Below are positions 47,181 to 58,728 of a stretch of DNA of 64,000 nucleotides, one piece after another. A program made the position numbers and the translations under genes. The notes beneath the pieces are model-generated. The model did not search any database and was not told the DNA's origin. It worked only from the letters and a program-made list of their open reading frames with translations. The stretch covers positions 14,277,389 to 14,341,388 of the forward strand of contig NC_063436.1 of NCBI RefSeq assembly GCF_020379485.1. The letters are read 5' to 3'. Positions within the stretch are counted from its first letter, which is position 1; every line of letters starts with the position of its first letter. The DNA is from Brassica napus. Its lineage: Eukaryota > Streptophyta > Magnoliopsida > Brassicales > Brassicaceae.

Positions 47181-47481
47181 CCATTACAATATTGATATAT
47201 TTTCTAATAACAAGTCATTTGAAAAGAACGCATTTGGTATATTCATAAAGTAACATGCATGGAGTGAACGAAACTGCCTCTCAAACAGTATACAGTGTTT
47301 GAAAAATTGAGATGATAGCCTAGTAATAGTTTGTTAATTGTGTTTGAGAAAAAAATCGGCTATCCTGCTTTTGAACATTATTAATACCACCACCAGATCG
47401 TGGCTTGGTCTATTCGCAGCTTCATCTTGGGCACAACAAAGTTCGATCTGTATGCATACAATGAACTTGGTTGTATACATG

Positions 47482-47736
47482 CAGGGCCGTCTCAAATTAA
47501 TTTGAGGCCCTGTTCAAAAAAAATATTAATCGTACATTTTATCAAATAATTTATAAATTAATAATTTTATCTGATTTTTTTTTAATTATAAGTTCTAAAT
47601 TTAGCATTATATCTAAATTTTTAAAGTTTCTTACCATAATTTATCTATATATTTCAAAAAATCCTTAAATTTTTTATTTTTATATTTCAGGGCCCTGTTC
47701 GACCGCTCCACTTGCGCGTGCTGTTAGACGGCCCTG
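47482..47736. mobile_element. hAT-type MITE with 8-bp target duplication
   Basis: The left end CAGGGCCGTCT and right end AGACGGCCCTG are exact inverted repeats. The flanks are the identical 8-bp TATACATG at 47474-47481 and 47737-47744. The 255-bp interior is AT-rich. Both features are diagnostic for hAT elements, and the perfect flanks indicate a fairly recent insertion. Confidence 0.95.
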
Positions 47737-48141
47737 TATACATGATAAAGCTGAGAATAGACATGTTGGTGACAATGCTCAAAATCAGGACGGCGGAAAT
47801 TCCTCGACCACAAGAATATAACTATTACAAGTACAACAACGTTAAGTTTCTCAGTGAAGAAGCTGCTGCAGCGTCGTCTCTTATGTTAAGATTGTTTTCT
47901 ACTTAGTTAGTTAAAACGTTATCTCCATTACCATTACTTTCCTCAATAGTTTTTGTCATCTTCTTCTTCACATCATGTTTGCATAAAGTTTTTGCAAATA
48001 TATGTGATTATATATATAATTGAATGGTCTTTAAGTGGATGTAAAATGCCTAAATCAAGTATATAACAACCCCTAATCTTGAGTTTTTCTTCTTTTCTTT
48101 TAAGAGATTTTTTTTCATAAATATTTCTAGTGATAACACAG

Positions 48142-48406
48142 AGATGACTTGCCATTACAATACTCTCCCATGTCTGAAGACTCTGACGAAGCCAGGTTCT
48201 GCGAGGACCGAACACGCACTAGCTCATCGCAACCTGAGAGCCGCCCTACTAGTCCTGTTTTACCATCAAGGTCAGGGCAAAGCAATGTTGATGGTGACGA
48301 GAGAATGCGCTTTAAGTCTATGGAAGAAGATAATAGAGCGGAAGATATCTCTCACACTCAGTTCATAAAAAAGATATCACGAACTCGGCCGACGTTTACA
48401 AGGTAA
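48142..48406 (+). pseudogene. Third, shortened copy of exon 3
   Basis: It starts at an acceptor-like CACAG with LPLQYSPMSEDSDEARFCED and keeps SQPESRPTSPV, then jumps by a large internal deletion to SNVDGDERMRFKSMEEDN. The family ending KALDMRLCER is lost and replaced by an unrelated tail. The frame remains open to 48406. Confidence 0.8.
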
Positions 48407-49414
48407 GAAACTAAAGAATCTCTCTTTGTTCGAAACTACTATGCTTAAGACCATAACAGAGCTTCAAACTATCAAGTTTTGTCACTCACACCGTGGCGAT
48501 AGTCCTCTCGGCTTTATAAAACTAACTAATCATTACCAATACAAAAGTGATTAAAAAAAAAACTAAATAGTTAATGCGTTTGATATATTTATTATATAAC
48601 AGTGCATGGAGAACATGGAGTGAACCCAACAACCAGAATCATCCAGCGTTTGAGGTATTGGGATGATTATGTACAGAAACTTAGCGTAGTAATAGTTTGG
48701 TTCTTCTGGCTGAGGAATTTCAGCTGTCCTGGTTTTTAGGATTACCACTAACACGACTATTTTGTATGCAGCATAGTCTGATTTGTATCCATTTCAACAA
48801 ACAATTGAGATGCTTACATATCAGACTTTGTTGTGTACAAGATAAATCTGTGAATAAACCAAAAGACAGACGTGTTGGTGGTATTATGCTCAAAGACATG
48901 ACATCAGAAATTCTTCAACCACACGAACCAAATTATTACTACGCTAGAGACAACATTAGTGGTGAACTCTTCTCTTACCAGAAAAAGTAATCAAAATTAG
49001 TAAAAGAGTGTAGAAGATTATATGAGAGTATTTTAAAAATGTTGAGAAACTATTGTTACACATGTCTTTATTTTAAGGATACATGTCACTTTGAAGCATT
49101 TTATTTTTAATAGATGATTTAATTATTTTAAATTACTAATACAATAAACTAAGCATGAGAAACCCATGAATCCACATGCTCTAAGTTTCTCGGCCAAGAA
49201 GCTGCTGCAGGCAGTGAGATCAGTATAACTGCCGTGTTGCTTGAATTTTTAAACAATGAATAAACATTATTATTATTATTAATGTTATTTTCCATAGAGT
49301 TTGTGAGAAAGGGAAGATTTGGGTTTACAAAGGTGTTATCATAGTCCGTGACTCACAAGCAACATTGTTTACATCATGTGAAGAGGCAACAGCTAATCTT
49401 CTACTTCTTCCTCT
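48407..49414. other. Decayed flank of the duplicated unit
   Basis: Blocks near 48455-48530 and 48880-48960 match 47080-47170 and 47780-47860, so the kinase relic and the following sequence were copied along with the exon-3 fragment. GAAGCTGCTGCAG occurs at 47859 and 49197. No intact gene. Confidence 0.5.
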
Positions 49415-52400
49415 TCAGTCTTCAGCACTAAGCTGAAGCTTATTGAAAGACCTTTCTGCCCATGCGTTTGTATTGTAGAGCACGTGCTTGTCAAGTGCAT
49501 ATCCAGGTTTGCAAACGTACTCCACAATGTAATCCGCGACTACACAAGGTATCTCATGGCGTATGAACTCCTGTACCCAGACGTTATCGCGTGGCATCCC
49601 AGGACTTATCAACGCAAAATCAGTGTTCTGATTCAAGAAACGCGTGTAAGGCGGTGCGGTTGCTAGTATGGTACCATCCCCAGCTTTCACAGCTCGCTTC
49701 AACGTATCCTGATCAGAGTGAGAGACAAAAATTAAAGACATCCAAGAACCAAGAACAAACGTTTCCTCTAGTGTTCAACTGTGTCATCAGTATTGTGGTG
49801 TTACTTACCAATGAAGGGACGGCGCAGTCACCGTATACAACAACGCGCAATCCATGTAAAGCACCATGTCCTGTTTGCTCCTTGACGAGCCGCCATTTCC
49901 TTGGGGACTCAAGGCTTATTGAACCGTCAGCGCTAAGACCAGTACCGTGCCATTCATAAGGCTCCTCTGGTAGTAGCTTCCCAGCTTCCTTTGAATCAGC
50001 CACATAATCAGTCTTCAGAATCCAACTGCATTAAGCAAAGTGATGAGTAAAAGATGTAAGGAAACAGTTCCTATCAAAATAAAATCTAGCAAACTGTTTG
50101 AAAATCCTTATCAAAAGGTCTTAGTGTGTGACACAATAAAGAGGATGTATAGGGCTGAAGAGATCAATAAACAAGTTGATTTAAAGGATTAATTTGTACC
50201 TTCCAGAAGCAGCAGCAGCGAAGAACTTTTCAGTCCTACGGATTTCAGGAGCAATGAAGTGTGTTGCTTGATAAGACCACTGATGAGAATCCCTGCAACA
50301 TTTGCCATTTAAAAGCCTAAGGATCTTCTGATACTCCTTTCTCTGGACCTTAGGACCACTGACTATAAAATGCTTGGGCTCCTGTCTTTGCTCCTGTAAA
50401 GCTTTTTTACTAGAACTAAGCTGCTTAGACTCTTTAGCAGTCTTTGCAACCGTTTTAGCAGTCTTTGCAGCTTTCTTTTTTGGGCGTTTGTCTATACCAG
50501 GTCCAGATTTGTTATCCACTTCAGTGCTCTCCTTCTCTTCGGCAGAGTTGTCCTCTATGTCTTTCATCACAGTGTCGGATGCTTTAGCGCCACGTTCCTT
50601 TTTAGATTTTTTAGACTTCTTGACACTTGATGATCCTACTTCAACTGTAGAAGAACTTTCTTTCTCTCCACTTTGAAGGCTACTTCTTTCTACAGCAGGC
50701 TCCTTTCTGATTTTACGCTTATTCTTAGGAACCTCCAGTTGCATTGCAGCATTACTTAGATCCTTCGCTGCTGTCTCCTTTCTTGTTAATGGTTTCCTCG
50801 CAACAGGGCTTTGGGTTCTATCAGAACTGACATCCTCAGGTTTCTTATCCACTGCTGCATCCTCTTTCACTTCTGCAGAGTTGATCACTGTATCATTCAT
50901 CACAGTATCGTTTGCTTCAGTCTCATCGTCTGTTTTAGATTTTTTTGTCTTTTTGACATTGGCCTTATCAGATTCGACTGCAGAAGAACTTCTTTTCTTC
51001 CCACTTTGAAGCCTGGTTTTTCCAACAGTGGCCTCCTTCCTGCGTTTACCATTATCCTTCTCAACCCCTGATTGCACTGCAGCATCGCTTGGATCCTTAG
51101 TTTCAGCGTCAGTTCTTACTGATGTGTCTCCAGCAGCTGGGCTTTGATCTCCACCAGAACTGACCTTCCCAGATTCATTTTCCAGTGCAACGTTCTCCAT
51201 CTCGTTCGCTGATATATCCCTTATATCTTCCATCACAGTATCGTTTGCTTCTTTTCTAGATTTTTTTGTCTTCTTGAAACCAGAATCTGCTACTTCAGCT
51301 CTAGACGAACTTCCTTTCTTCCCGCTTTGAAGGCTATTTTTACCTACAGTAGACTCACTCATGCGTTTATTTTTACTCTTACTGATCTCTAACTGTAATG
51401 CACCATCACTTGGATCTTTAGTTGGAACCTCTGTAACCTCTGATTCTAGCATTTTAATTTCCACCTCTGCACCAGCTTCCTCCGGGCTCTTAGCCTGCTG
51501 CTTATCAGAGTCAATTCTATCAAGGGCTTCAGTCTCTGAGACACTACCTTTCGCCATTTCTGGCACAGCCTCAGCATTTAGGACAGGACTTGGTATCTCT
51601 TTCTGATTGCTATCATCTGTCGCCAGCTCCGAAACGTTTCCTTTGATTAGACCATCACTGTGCTCGTCCTTTGGGGTAGGTTCGCTCAAGTAAATAGACC
51701 CCTTTTGGCTAATGGGGTTCTTTTTCCTGCCTCTGGTGCCTAGACTCTTTCTTGGAGCTGTTTTCTTCTTAGGCGGCTCTGTTTCTACAGGAGAGGTGCT
51801 AGATCTCATCATCACAGGCTCCGTTACGGATCTTTCATCTAATCCACCCTTTAAAATCTCTGCAGTCCAAGTATCAGCTTCCTTTAACACAACACTTGAA
51901 CTGCATAGCCTAGTTGCTGAATCACTCACATCCAACTTGTGTGCAACTTCCTCACCTTCAGTGTTGTCATTGATGTTTGGCACAACCTTAAGGTTTTGTT
52001 TTGGTGAACCTGATCTTGGTTCCTGCAACAACATATTCCCCACCATTGGCTCAATCGATGATCTCTCCGGTATCTCATCCGGTGCGCACTTGGAAATAAT
52101 ATTCTCCGCAGTTGACATAGCAGGTGGTGAACCTTTGCTACTGACAGAACCATCTGTAAGTTTCACCTGAGGCAACAACGGAGTGGACTCCTCGCCATGC
52201 AACGTATCAGTCTTATCAAGATCCTCAAAGAGTGTTTTTCTTTCCACGGAAGAACTTGACTTTGATGCAGAGATGTTAAAGGCAGTCGAAGCTTTTAGGG
52301 CCCTGTCATCCATTCTTAAGGTACCGTTTTGGCAACTTGACTCGTTTCCCAAGGTACTTGTTTCTGATGATCTCTGAAGCGTTTTCCTTGAATAAGTGGC

Positions 52401-54087
52401 TAGAGAAGAATGCCTTCTGATACTCACGTTAATAGGTGTTGAGTCATCAGTCTCCATTTTGCCCATCCCTCTCTCAGAAGCCTTGTTGACTGGAACAGGG
52501 GACGCATAAGTAGAAGTATTCTGAAATGTGCCTGCGCTCTGCTGAGCAGTAATTGGATCAGTAGAGACCGTGGCTTCCATCTTCTTCGGAGTTAACCAAT
52601 CCTCTTTCGACGTATTGCATCGTGATGAACCACCATGTTCGTCTAATTTTGTTTGAACAACCGGGATATCTTTTCCTCTCGACTTCGACATTTCAACTGC
52701 AGACACAGCACTGACCCTAAGACCAAGAGGACTGGTGTTCGCACGCTTCGCAGAGGCATCTTCTGCTTCGTCCTCAGAATCCCGAGCTGAAGCCTCCATC
52801 ATCTCCAGCTCATGGCCACTGAGAAAAGAGAAAATGGTCATTTTATACTAGGAGTATTTATTTCTCATGTTTACATAGCCTGAATAGTAACTTACAAATC
52901 AAACTGAAATGTCCATAAAACCCATTTCTTTTGATGAATAAGAGAGACTATGCCGACTTTGTAGAATTGCAATTTGGGATAGATATAGATGTGTTGAAAA
53001 TTTACCTTATCTGGTAGTCAACCTCAGGAAGGAGCTTCCAATTCTTTAAGCTGGTAATAAGAAAAACATACTGTAAGAATCATCATCGCCATTAACCAAC
53101 CAAAAAAAGGAAAAAAGTAAGAAGAAAACTCATGAATGTCTCTCACCAGTCCTCTAACCACCGGTGGTTCACTAACTTAATCCTCTTCATTCGCTTAGCT
53201 AGCTCATACTTTTCTCCTGAGAAGAAAGAAAGACTCCAATCAAATGTTTATTCCCTATTTCACCCAAAAGAAGAGAACACATAACGCCAATGTCTGTTAC
53301 CCTCAAACTTGTAGCATATAAGATGGGTGACTCGGTTAGCAACAAGCGGCTTCGAGAACTGCCCACCCATCAAATCAACCATTGTCTAGAGAAAAACAAC
53401 TTTCATTAGATAAATCACATTAAGCCAAACCCCACACAACAAAGGTGAAGAAGAACACACCATAATGTCTTCTCTATCTTGACGTTGGTACCCAGTCAAG
53501 CACACAATTAGGCTTTTGGCACCTGGAATCCCATCCAAATCTCTAAGAGGCCTATACAGAACCTGCCAAATTATTCAACAAACAAAAAGATAAAAACCCT
53601 TCAATTAACATTATCACTAAATAAAATATCTGACTAATCATCGACAGATACTGACCGAATTGGCATCAATAAGCATTCCAGCGTCGAAACTGTGATGAAC
53701 CCACGAACCAGTGACAACCACTTTCCCACTGCTTCGAGCAGCGACACAAACCGGATCATCCTAATTAGATGTATCCCCCAAAAAAGATTAGAACTTTGCC
53801 AACAACACAGGATAATAGTTAATAGAGAACTTAAAGACTTACATAAACAAGCTTGTCTACAATGAGGTGAGTGTACTCTTGACTGTATTGGCCAGCATCA
53901 ACACCACCGCCACTCATAAGCTTCGATCGTACCTGTAGTGAGATTACACCATAATTAACAAAAATGGATCAATCAGAAACCCTTGAAATGGAGATAGAGA
54001 AATTACCGTGTTCGCATCGGTGGGATTGAATCCGACGAGGGCGAATCGAACACCCGAGAACGTCATGCAAGGAAGACCCGACTCCAT
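49415..54087 (-). CDS. Large multi-BRCT protein (At4g02110-like)
   Basis: Ten exons on the minus strand: 54007-54087, 53843-53932, 53656-53760, 53461-53562, 53301-53385, 53147-53216, 53006-53050, 50200-52818, 49809-50025 and 49415-49708. They give 1235 residues. Residues 1 to about 200 hold two BRCT domains (FSGVRFALVGFNPTDANTV, SGKVVVTGSWVHHSFDAG, VTHLICYKFEG, VNHRWLEDC). The middle 800 residues are Ser/Lys/Glu-rich and disordered, with basic clusters (KKTKKSK) and three tandem repeats of about 110 residues. The C-terminus has another BRCT pair (KHFIVSGPKVQRKEYQKIL, GRWILKTDYV, HGLRVVVYGDCAVPSL, VVADYIVEYVC). BRCT domains bind phosphoproteins in DNA damage signalling and transcription; the family is annotated as a transcription coactivator. 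A nuclear role in genome maintenance is inferred. All junctions keep frame. Confidence 0.9.
50460..51424 (-). repeat. Three tandem repeats of about 110 codons in the BRCT gene
   Basis: Each unit begins KDPSDGALQ, KDPSDAAVQ or KDLSNAAMQ (about 51421, 51098 and 50768 reading down). Each contains LQSGKK or LQSGEK, then SSS, then KKTKKS or KKSKKS, then DTVM, then a Glu-rich stretch. Spacing is 320-330 bases. This points to internal duplication of coding sequence in the disordered region. Confidence 0.8.
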
Positions 54088-54151
54088 CTTCACTTTCTTT
54101 GCTCTGTGTGAAATTAGGGTTTCAGTGTGCAGAAATCGAAGATAGGATTTG

Positions 54152-54154
<3 letters not shown>

Positions 54155-54186
<32 letters not shown>
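54155..54186. repeat. (AG)16 microsatellite in the BRCT gene leader
   Basis: Sixteen AG dinucleotides, which read CT in the sense of the minus-strand gene, about 70 bases upstream of its ATG. CT runs are common in plant 5' leaders. Confidence 0.9.
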
Positions 54187-54188
<2 letters not shown>

Positions 54189-54901
54189 TCGAGGAAGCTT
54201 TTAATTTTGGGCGAAATTGAAAAAAATTATGATTCGGCGGGAGAAAGCAAAACTGGCGACGTTTACACAAGAGTTACTTTAAAATTGGGAAAGTGGATAA
54301 ATAATAATTTAAAATAATAAAAATAATATGTTTTTTTATGTTTTCGAATTCTACGTTTTCCAATTTGAATAAACTTTTTTTTGAATTTTTTTTTCAAAAT
54401 TTCTTTTTGAAAATCGAAAATTATGTTTGAAACTATTTTCTTTTAAAATAATTATATTTTCTGAGTATTTATTTATATATTTATTAGAATCCTAAATTTC
54501 ATATTTAAAAAACATACTCCACCTTTCAACTATAAACCCTAAATCTAAATTAGTAAATCCTAATGGTATAAATGTATTGTATCTTTCACTAAAATGAAAA
54601 TAACATTGGTTTGTGTAAACATGAAAAATGGTATCATAAATAGTAGTTTGTGCAAACATGAAAAGTTATACCATGAATTTGGTATTTGTGGCAATTTCTC
54701 TATATTAAAATAGTCAGATAGTTTAATATTACTTAACCATACATATTAATAATTCATGTTGTCTATATAGAAGTTAAGAACTTAGAAGACTTATGATTTA
54801 TGAAAGGTAAGATGAACAAACCGCATATGACATATATAATTAAGCTCGGTTTGGAAAATTGATTTTAGTTGATTCAGCCAACCATCTAATCTTAATATAT
54901 A
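54187..54901. other. Upstream of the BRCT gene, AT-rich
   Basis: Promoter region for the minus-strand BRCT gene, then AT-rich DNA. GTTTGTGTAAACATGAAAA and GTTTGTGCAAACATGAAAA occur about 40 bases apart near 54610-54665. No gene. Confidence 0.35.
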
Positions 54902-54940
54902 CTAGATTTTGATCCGTGCTTGAAAGCGTGGATTATTTCG
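54902..54940 (-). mobile_element. Helitron 3' terminus, minus orientation
   Basis: CTAG (54902-54905) is followed on the plus strand by the hairpin GATCCGTGC-TTGAAA-GCGTGGATT. In reverse complement this is hairpin, short spacer, CTAG and then T, a Helitron 3' end. Its body extends to the right. I did not find the matching 5' end, so the element may be truncated. Confidence 0.6.
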
Positions 54941-55467
54941 GAATGAATAAAAAATTTAAATGAACTTTTATATAAGATATTGTATAGTTTTGAACAAATA
55001 TTTCTGGAAAAAAACTAAATCAAAACCAAATCTAATTCATAAATAACTGAATCTTATAGTTATGTAAAGAATAAAACCGAAAATGAATCAGAACTAATCC
55101 GTGAATTGAAAGAATATCCAAATTAAAAATAAAATTACATATCTAGAAATATTTATTATAAAGCAATAGAATCGGCAAAAACACAATAAATTAGTTTAAC
55201 ACAATAATGTTTTATCTGGGTTCGGTATCAAGATCTGGTTAGATTTTTTTATATCAATATATGGTTAGTTAAATATCGTTTTGTTCTAAAAGTCATTTAA
55301 TCTTTCAGATGGCATCTGGTTGAATCAAACGAAATTAATATGTCTAATGAATAAAATAAACTTGTATGATCATGCAGGGGATATATATGTTACAAACTTG
55401 AACCATACTTTATTATAAAGATATTTTGGTAACATGCATATATAAAGAAAAGGGTATGTTCTGTTAT
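54941..55467. other. AT-rich sequence, probably Helitron interior
   Basis: No coding frame. It lies between the minus-oriented Helitron terminus and a retroposon insertion and has the AT-rich composition of the other Helitron interiors here. Confidence 0.35.
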
Positions 55468-56773
55468 TTTTTTTTTTTTTTGTTCAAACCAACTTTCATT
55501 AATAAAACTTAGACTCCATCAATGGAGGAATTGTTCAACAGAAACAATAACACAGCCACATTAGCTAAATAAACCGCTGCAAAAGCAAAACGGATAACAC
55601 AAACATAGATAAAAGCAAACATAACACACAAGCAACTTAAAAGTGAAACACCATGAATGCTACTGAGTGAGATGAAGCCACGGGAATTGGAGAACACGTT
55701 CAGTGAACTGTTACCCGAACATGCTGCAGCAACAAATGCATAGAGAGCAGCAAGAAACTTGGCTACAGAGGTGATCAAGCACCATCTTGATGAGCCTTGA
55801 AATTGTGAGGAACTCCACAACCATAATGAGGTGTAGAGTTGCAAGAACCACCACGGCCAGACAAACAAGTCTGAAACTACGAAGCCAAGGTTGGCTTTTT
55901 TAAATCCATCGCTTATCTTTTTGAGTTGTAGACCTGAAACATCAGAGAAGACTACCAACACACAAATATATTGTAATGAGCCCAAAAAGATATTTCGAAC
56001 AACAACCTCATGCCGAGGTAAGTGAACCTCATACTGAGGTAAGTGAACCTCATACTGAGGTAAAGGAAGGCAAAACAAATGCCTAACAGCTTCGTACTGA
56101 GTTAAACAATGACTACCAAGAAGCATAAGGTCCTCATACTGAGGTAATGTTCGTGAATGGTTTCTTATACGGAGGACAAGGAATCCAAATCTAAGGTATG
56201 TTCCATCCCAAATAGAAACATCTAGACGGATCACAAGGGTCATACCTTTCCAAGTTCTGCCTAAGAACAGGAAGAAAAAACGAATTTTTCCCCATATGAA
56301 ATTATAGATCTGAAACCTGTAACCATCGGTAGGGAGAAGCAGAGGCTTGACAAGGTTCACTCCAAGAGAAACAATCAGCAAACAGACTGAGTCGGATGTT
56401 GTTGTACAATGAAGAGGGGACCTCGCAGCTGCTAAGGTGAAACAATGGCAGGGGAAAGAGGACAGATCCAGTGTGACGAGAGTGACAGAAGCGTCGGGAG
56501 GATCAGGAGGGTCGGGAGCAGAGACCCCAGCGAGTAGATCTAGAGGAAAAACAAACGGCGGTGGCTCAGGAGGTGGGGGAAGGAGCAACAGTGACTCTGA
56601 ACCCCGAAAGAGCAGCATCAAACCCATGGAAGAAAGGAAGAGGAGGGAGACAGAAGAGATTCTCACCGGTGGGCGAGAGGCCACACCGTCGGCGGCAGAT
56701 TAAAGTAAAAAACCCTAATCGCCTTGGAGTCGCATGTCTGCGGCCCTGCTTTTTTTTTAATTTTCTTTCTGTT
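55468..56773 (-). mobile_element. Retroposon with 15-bp target duplication and poly(A) tail
   Basis: The 15-bp sequence GGTATGTTCTGTTAT occurs exactly at 55453-55467 and 56774-56788, flanking the element. On the minus strand the element ends in a poly(A) run (plus-strand T-run 55467-55481). These are hallmarks of LINE-mediated retroposition. The 5' half is GC-rich and looks like a gene leader and exon; the whole insert is 1.3 kb. No reverse transcriptase is present, so it was moved in trans. Confidence 0.85.
55509..56684 (-). CDS. Open reading frame of 391 codons in the retroposon
   Basis: The frame runs almost the full length of the insert, starting MASRPPVRISSVSLLFLSSM. It codes for hydrophobic stretches and a Pro-rich segment (LLLPPPPEPPPFVFPLDLL), then LPQYEVHLPQYEVHLPRHE from a triplicated 21-bp unit, and a very hydrophobic C-terminus. 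I recognise no domain. Long openness in a non-repetitive context is notable, but composition bias alone can produce it, so translation is unproven. Confidence 0.3.
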   Translation of the reverse strand: MASRPPVRISSVSLLFLSSMGLMLLFRGSESLLLLPPPPEPPPFVFPLDLLAGVSAPDPPDPPDASVTLVTLDLSSFPCHCFTLAAARSPLHCTTTSDSVCLLIVSLGVNLVKPLLLPTDGYRFQIYNFIWGKIRFFFLFLGRTWKGMTLVIRLDVSIWDGTYLRFGFLVLRIRNHSRTLPQYEDLMLLGSHCLTQYEAVRHLFCLPLPQYEVHLPQYEVHLPRHEVVVRNIFLGSLQYICVLVVFSDVSGLQLKKISDGFKKANLGFVVSDLFVWPWWFLQLYTSLWLWSSSQFQGSSRWCLITSVAKFLAALYAFVAAACSGNSSLNVFSNSRGFISLSSIHGVSLLSCLCVMFAFIYVCVIRFAFAAVYLANVAVLLFLLNNSSIDGV

Positions 56774-56892
56774 GGTATGTTCTGTTATAAGTTATAACTG
56801 TCACCATATATATACAGACTTTCAGAGTAGTGGGTTCTGCCTATTGTGGAAATAAGGTCTCGTATAATCAAAAAGTATGAACAAATGTAATA

Positions 56893-57138
56893 CTCCTTCA
56901 GTTCCTAAATATAAGATGTTTTAGAAAATTTTGATGTTCTATTATAGAAGATGTTTTTATTTTTTTAGATAACTTTTAATTTATTAAAAACTGTGTAACC
57001 AATCATATTTAATAATTTATTTCGTAACTGGTTCAATATCATTAATTTATAATTTTACTGATATTTTTAAGATAAAAAAATAATTTTTTTAATATATGTG
57101 TTTTTTCATAAACATCTTATATTTAGGAACGGAGTGAG
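56893..57138. mobile_element. Stowaway MITE
   Basis: The left end CTCCTTCAGTTCCTAAATAT and right end ATATTTAGGAACGGAGTGAG are inverted repeats flanked by TA. They are mirrored further in by AAGATGTTTTA and AAACATCTT. The length is 246 bp. Confidence 0.85.
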
Positions 57139-57324
57139 TAATAGTTTTATTTAGTTTGGTGTGTCCAGTGACAAAAAGTGTAATATGCCAAGTAGTAATA
57201 GAGGCAAAAGATAACAATGATTCTAAATTAATAATATTGATGACTAATTATTAAAATGTGAACCGATTAATTATTAGATCAATAGACATTGATAATGAAA
57301 CTGCTGGATATATAGCATATACTA

Positions 57325-57567
57325 CTCCCTCTATTTAATAATAGTTCATATTTGAATTTTTCACACTGATTAATAAAATACAAATTTTTATTTAATTTTT
57401 TTTTTCATAAAACAGTATTAACTAAAGTCAATTCAAGCAATAAAAAAATTACACTGCGATAAATGGATAAAAATACAAAATAATTTTAACCTTTTGCATA
57501 AAAATTTTAAATATCATTTAACTGAAAAAAATACATGTAAAGCATCAATTAAAAAAAATGGTATGAG
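57325..57567. mobile_element. Degenerate Stowaway-like MITE
   Basis: The left end CTCCCTCTATTTAATAATAG after TA is a good Stowaway terminus. The right end (ATGGTATGAG before TA) matches only weakly. The size (243 bp) agrees with the other copies. Confidence 0.4.
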
Positions 57568-58350
57568 TAGTCTCTATTTTTGTATAACATAGTCTTTTAA
57601 TATATGTACATTCAGAAAAAAAAAATATATAAGAAGACTAAGAAGAAAACCTAGTCTTTTTATATAAAGGTTTACGTATGTGCATAATTAGGTATCGCGA
57701 TTGGACATTTCGTTTAACTAATTATTAAATATGCTCATTCCCTGTAATCTTAATACCTGTAATTATTGAAATGTAAAATAGCTAAGCCATATTGCTCGAT
57801 AGACGTAGATAGATAAAATTATTGAATATATAGTTTACTAAAACCTAGTCTTTTTTTTTTACTATTTCTCCCGACCGTAGACTATTTCAAATTTTGTCAA
57901 TTATAAATTTCACGTTGAACATGACAAATAAAATTGTCATATATATAGACTATTTATTTTCAGTTAAATTTTCATGTTGAACCATGAAAATAAAATTATT
58001 ACAATATCCTTGTATCTTTTATCTTTTCTTTTTTCCTAACATATAACTATTTTACTATTTTTTCAGTTAAGAATTTAAGCGTATTTTTATCTTTCCTTTC
58101 TTATCCGTATGTAGACTATTTTAATTTTTGTTGTCAATTAAATTTTTCATTTTGAACATGACAAATAAAATTGTGATATGTACAGTTTACTATAACTGCT
58201 GTGAACAAACGTTAAACAAATACGAAAAAGCCTAAAAGTTATAAGAGCAAAAACAAATTGAAATTAATATTCATTTGGGGTTTGTATATTATTATGTAAA
58301 TGAATGAATTTAAAGTCTTACATTCATATTTTTTTTCTTTCTTACACTCA
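57568..58350. other. AT-rich spacer with short repeats
   Basis: No gene. Related phrases such as CAATTAAATTTTTCA and GAACATGACAAATAAAATTG recur three times between 57895 and 58175. Similar phrases recur near 63240-63480 outside the large Helitron's 3' end, suggesting a common older repeat. Confidence 0.4.
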
Positions 58351-58728
58351 TCTATACAATACTAAAAGTAACATATCCTCAACTGTGGTTGTGCCACGTA
58401 GGCAAAAGTATTCAAAAAACCGAATGGACTTTTCTTTGTTTTTAATTTGTTTATCTGTAAGGTCTATTAGGCCCAGTTCGTTTTCGTGATTTACCCTAAT
58501 TTCTCGTGCTACCTCTTACCGTCTCTGTTCTTCCTTCTTCTTCGACGAGAGTGGAGAAATCGGCGATTGGATTTCTCAACGGAAATCGTTTCATCGCCAC
58601 CACCCCATTAATCCATCTCTGCACCATGAATTCTTCTTTAATGGGTTCGTTTTGCCTTCATGTATCTCCTCCTATTTATATCGGGTCATTTCCGAAAGGA
58701 TTCAATACTCTCAAAAATCTCAAGAACG

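Noticed and set aside
49040..49260. Additional coding exon before the BRCT gene 3' end
   Set aside because: It is a decayed copy of the GAAGCTGCTGCAG-containing block from 47.8 kb, with no open frame joined to the BRCT gene.
50374..52377. Several plus-strand frames opposite the large BRCT exon
   Set aside because: Ser/Leu-rich antisense shadows of a long, spliced, well-supported coding exon.
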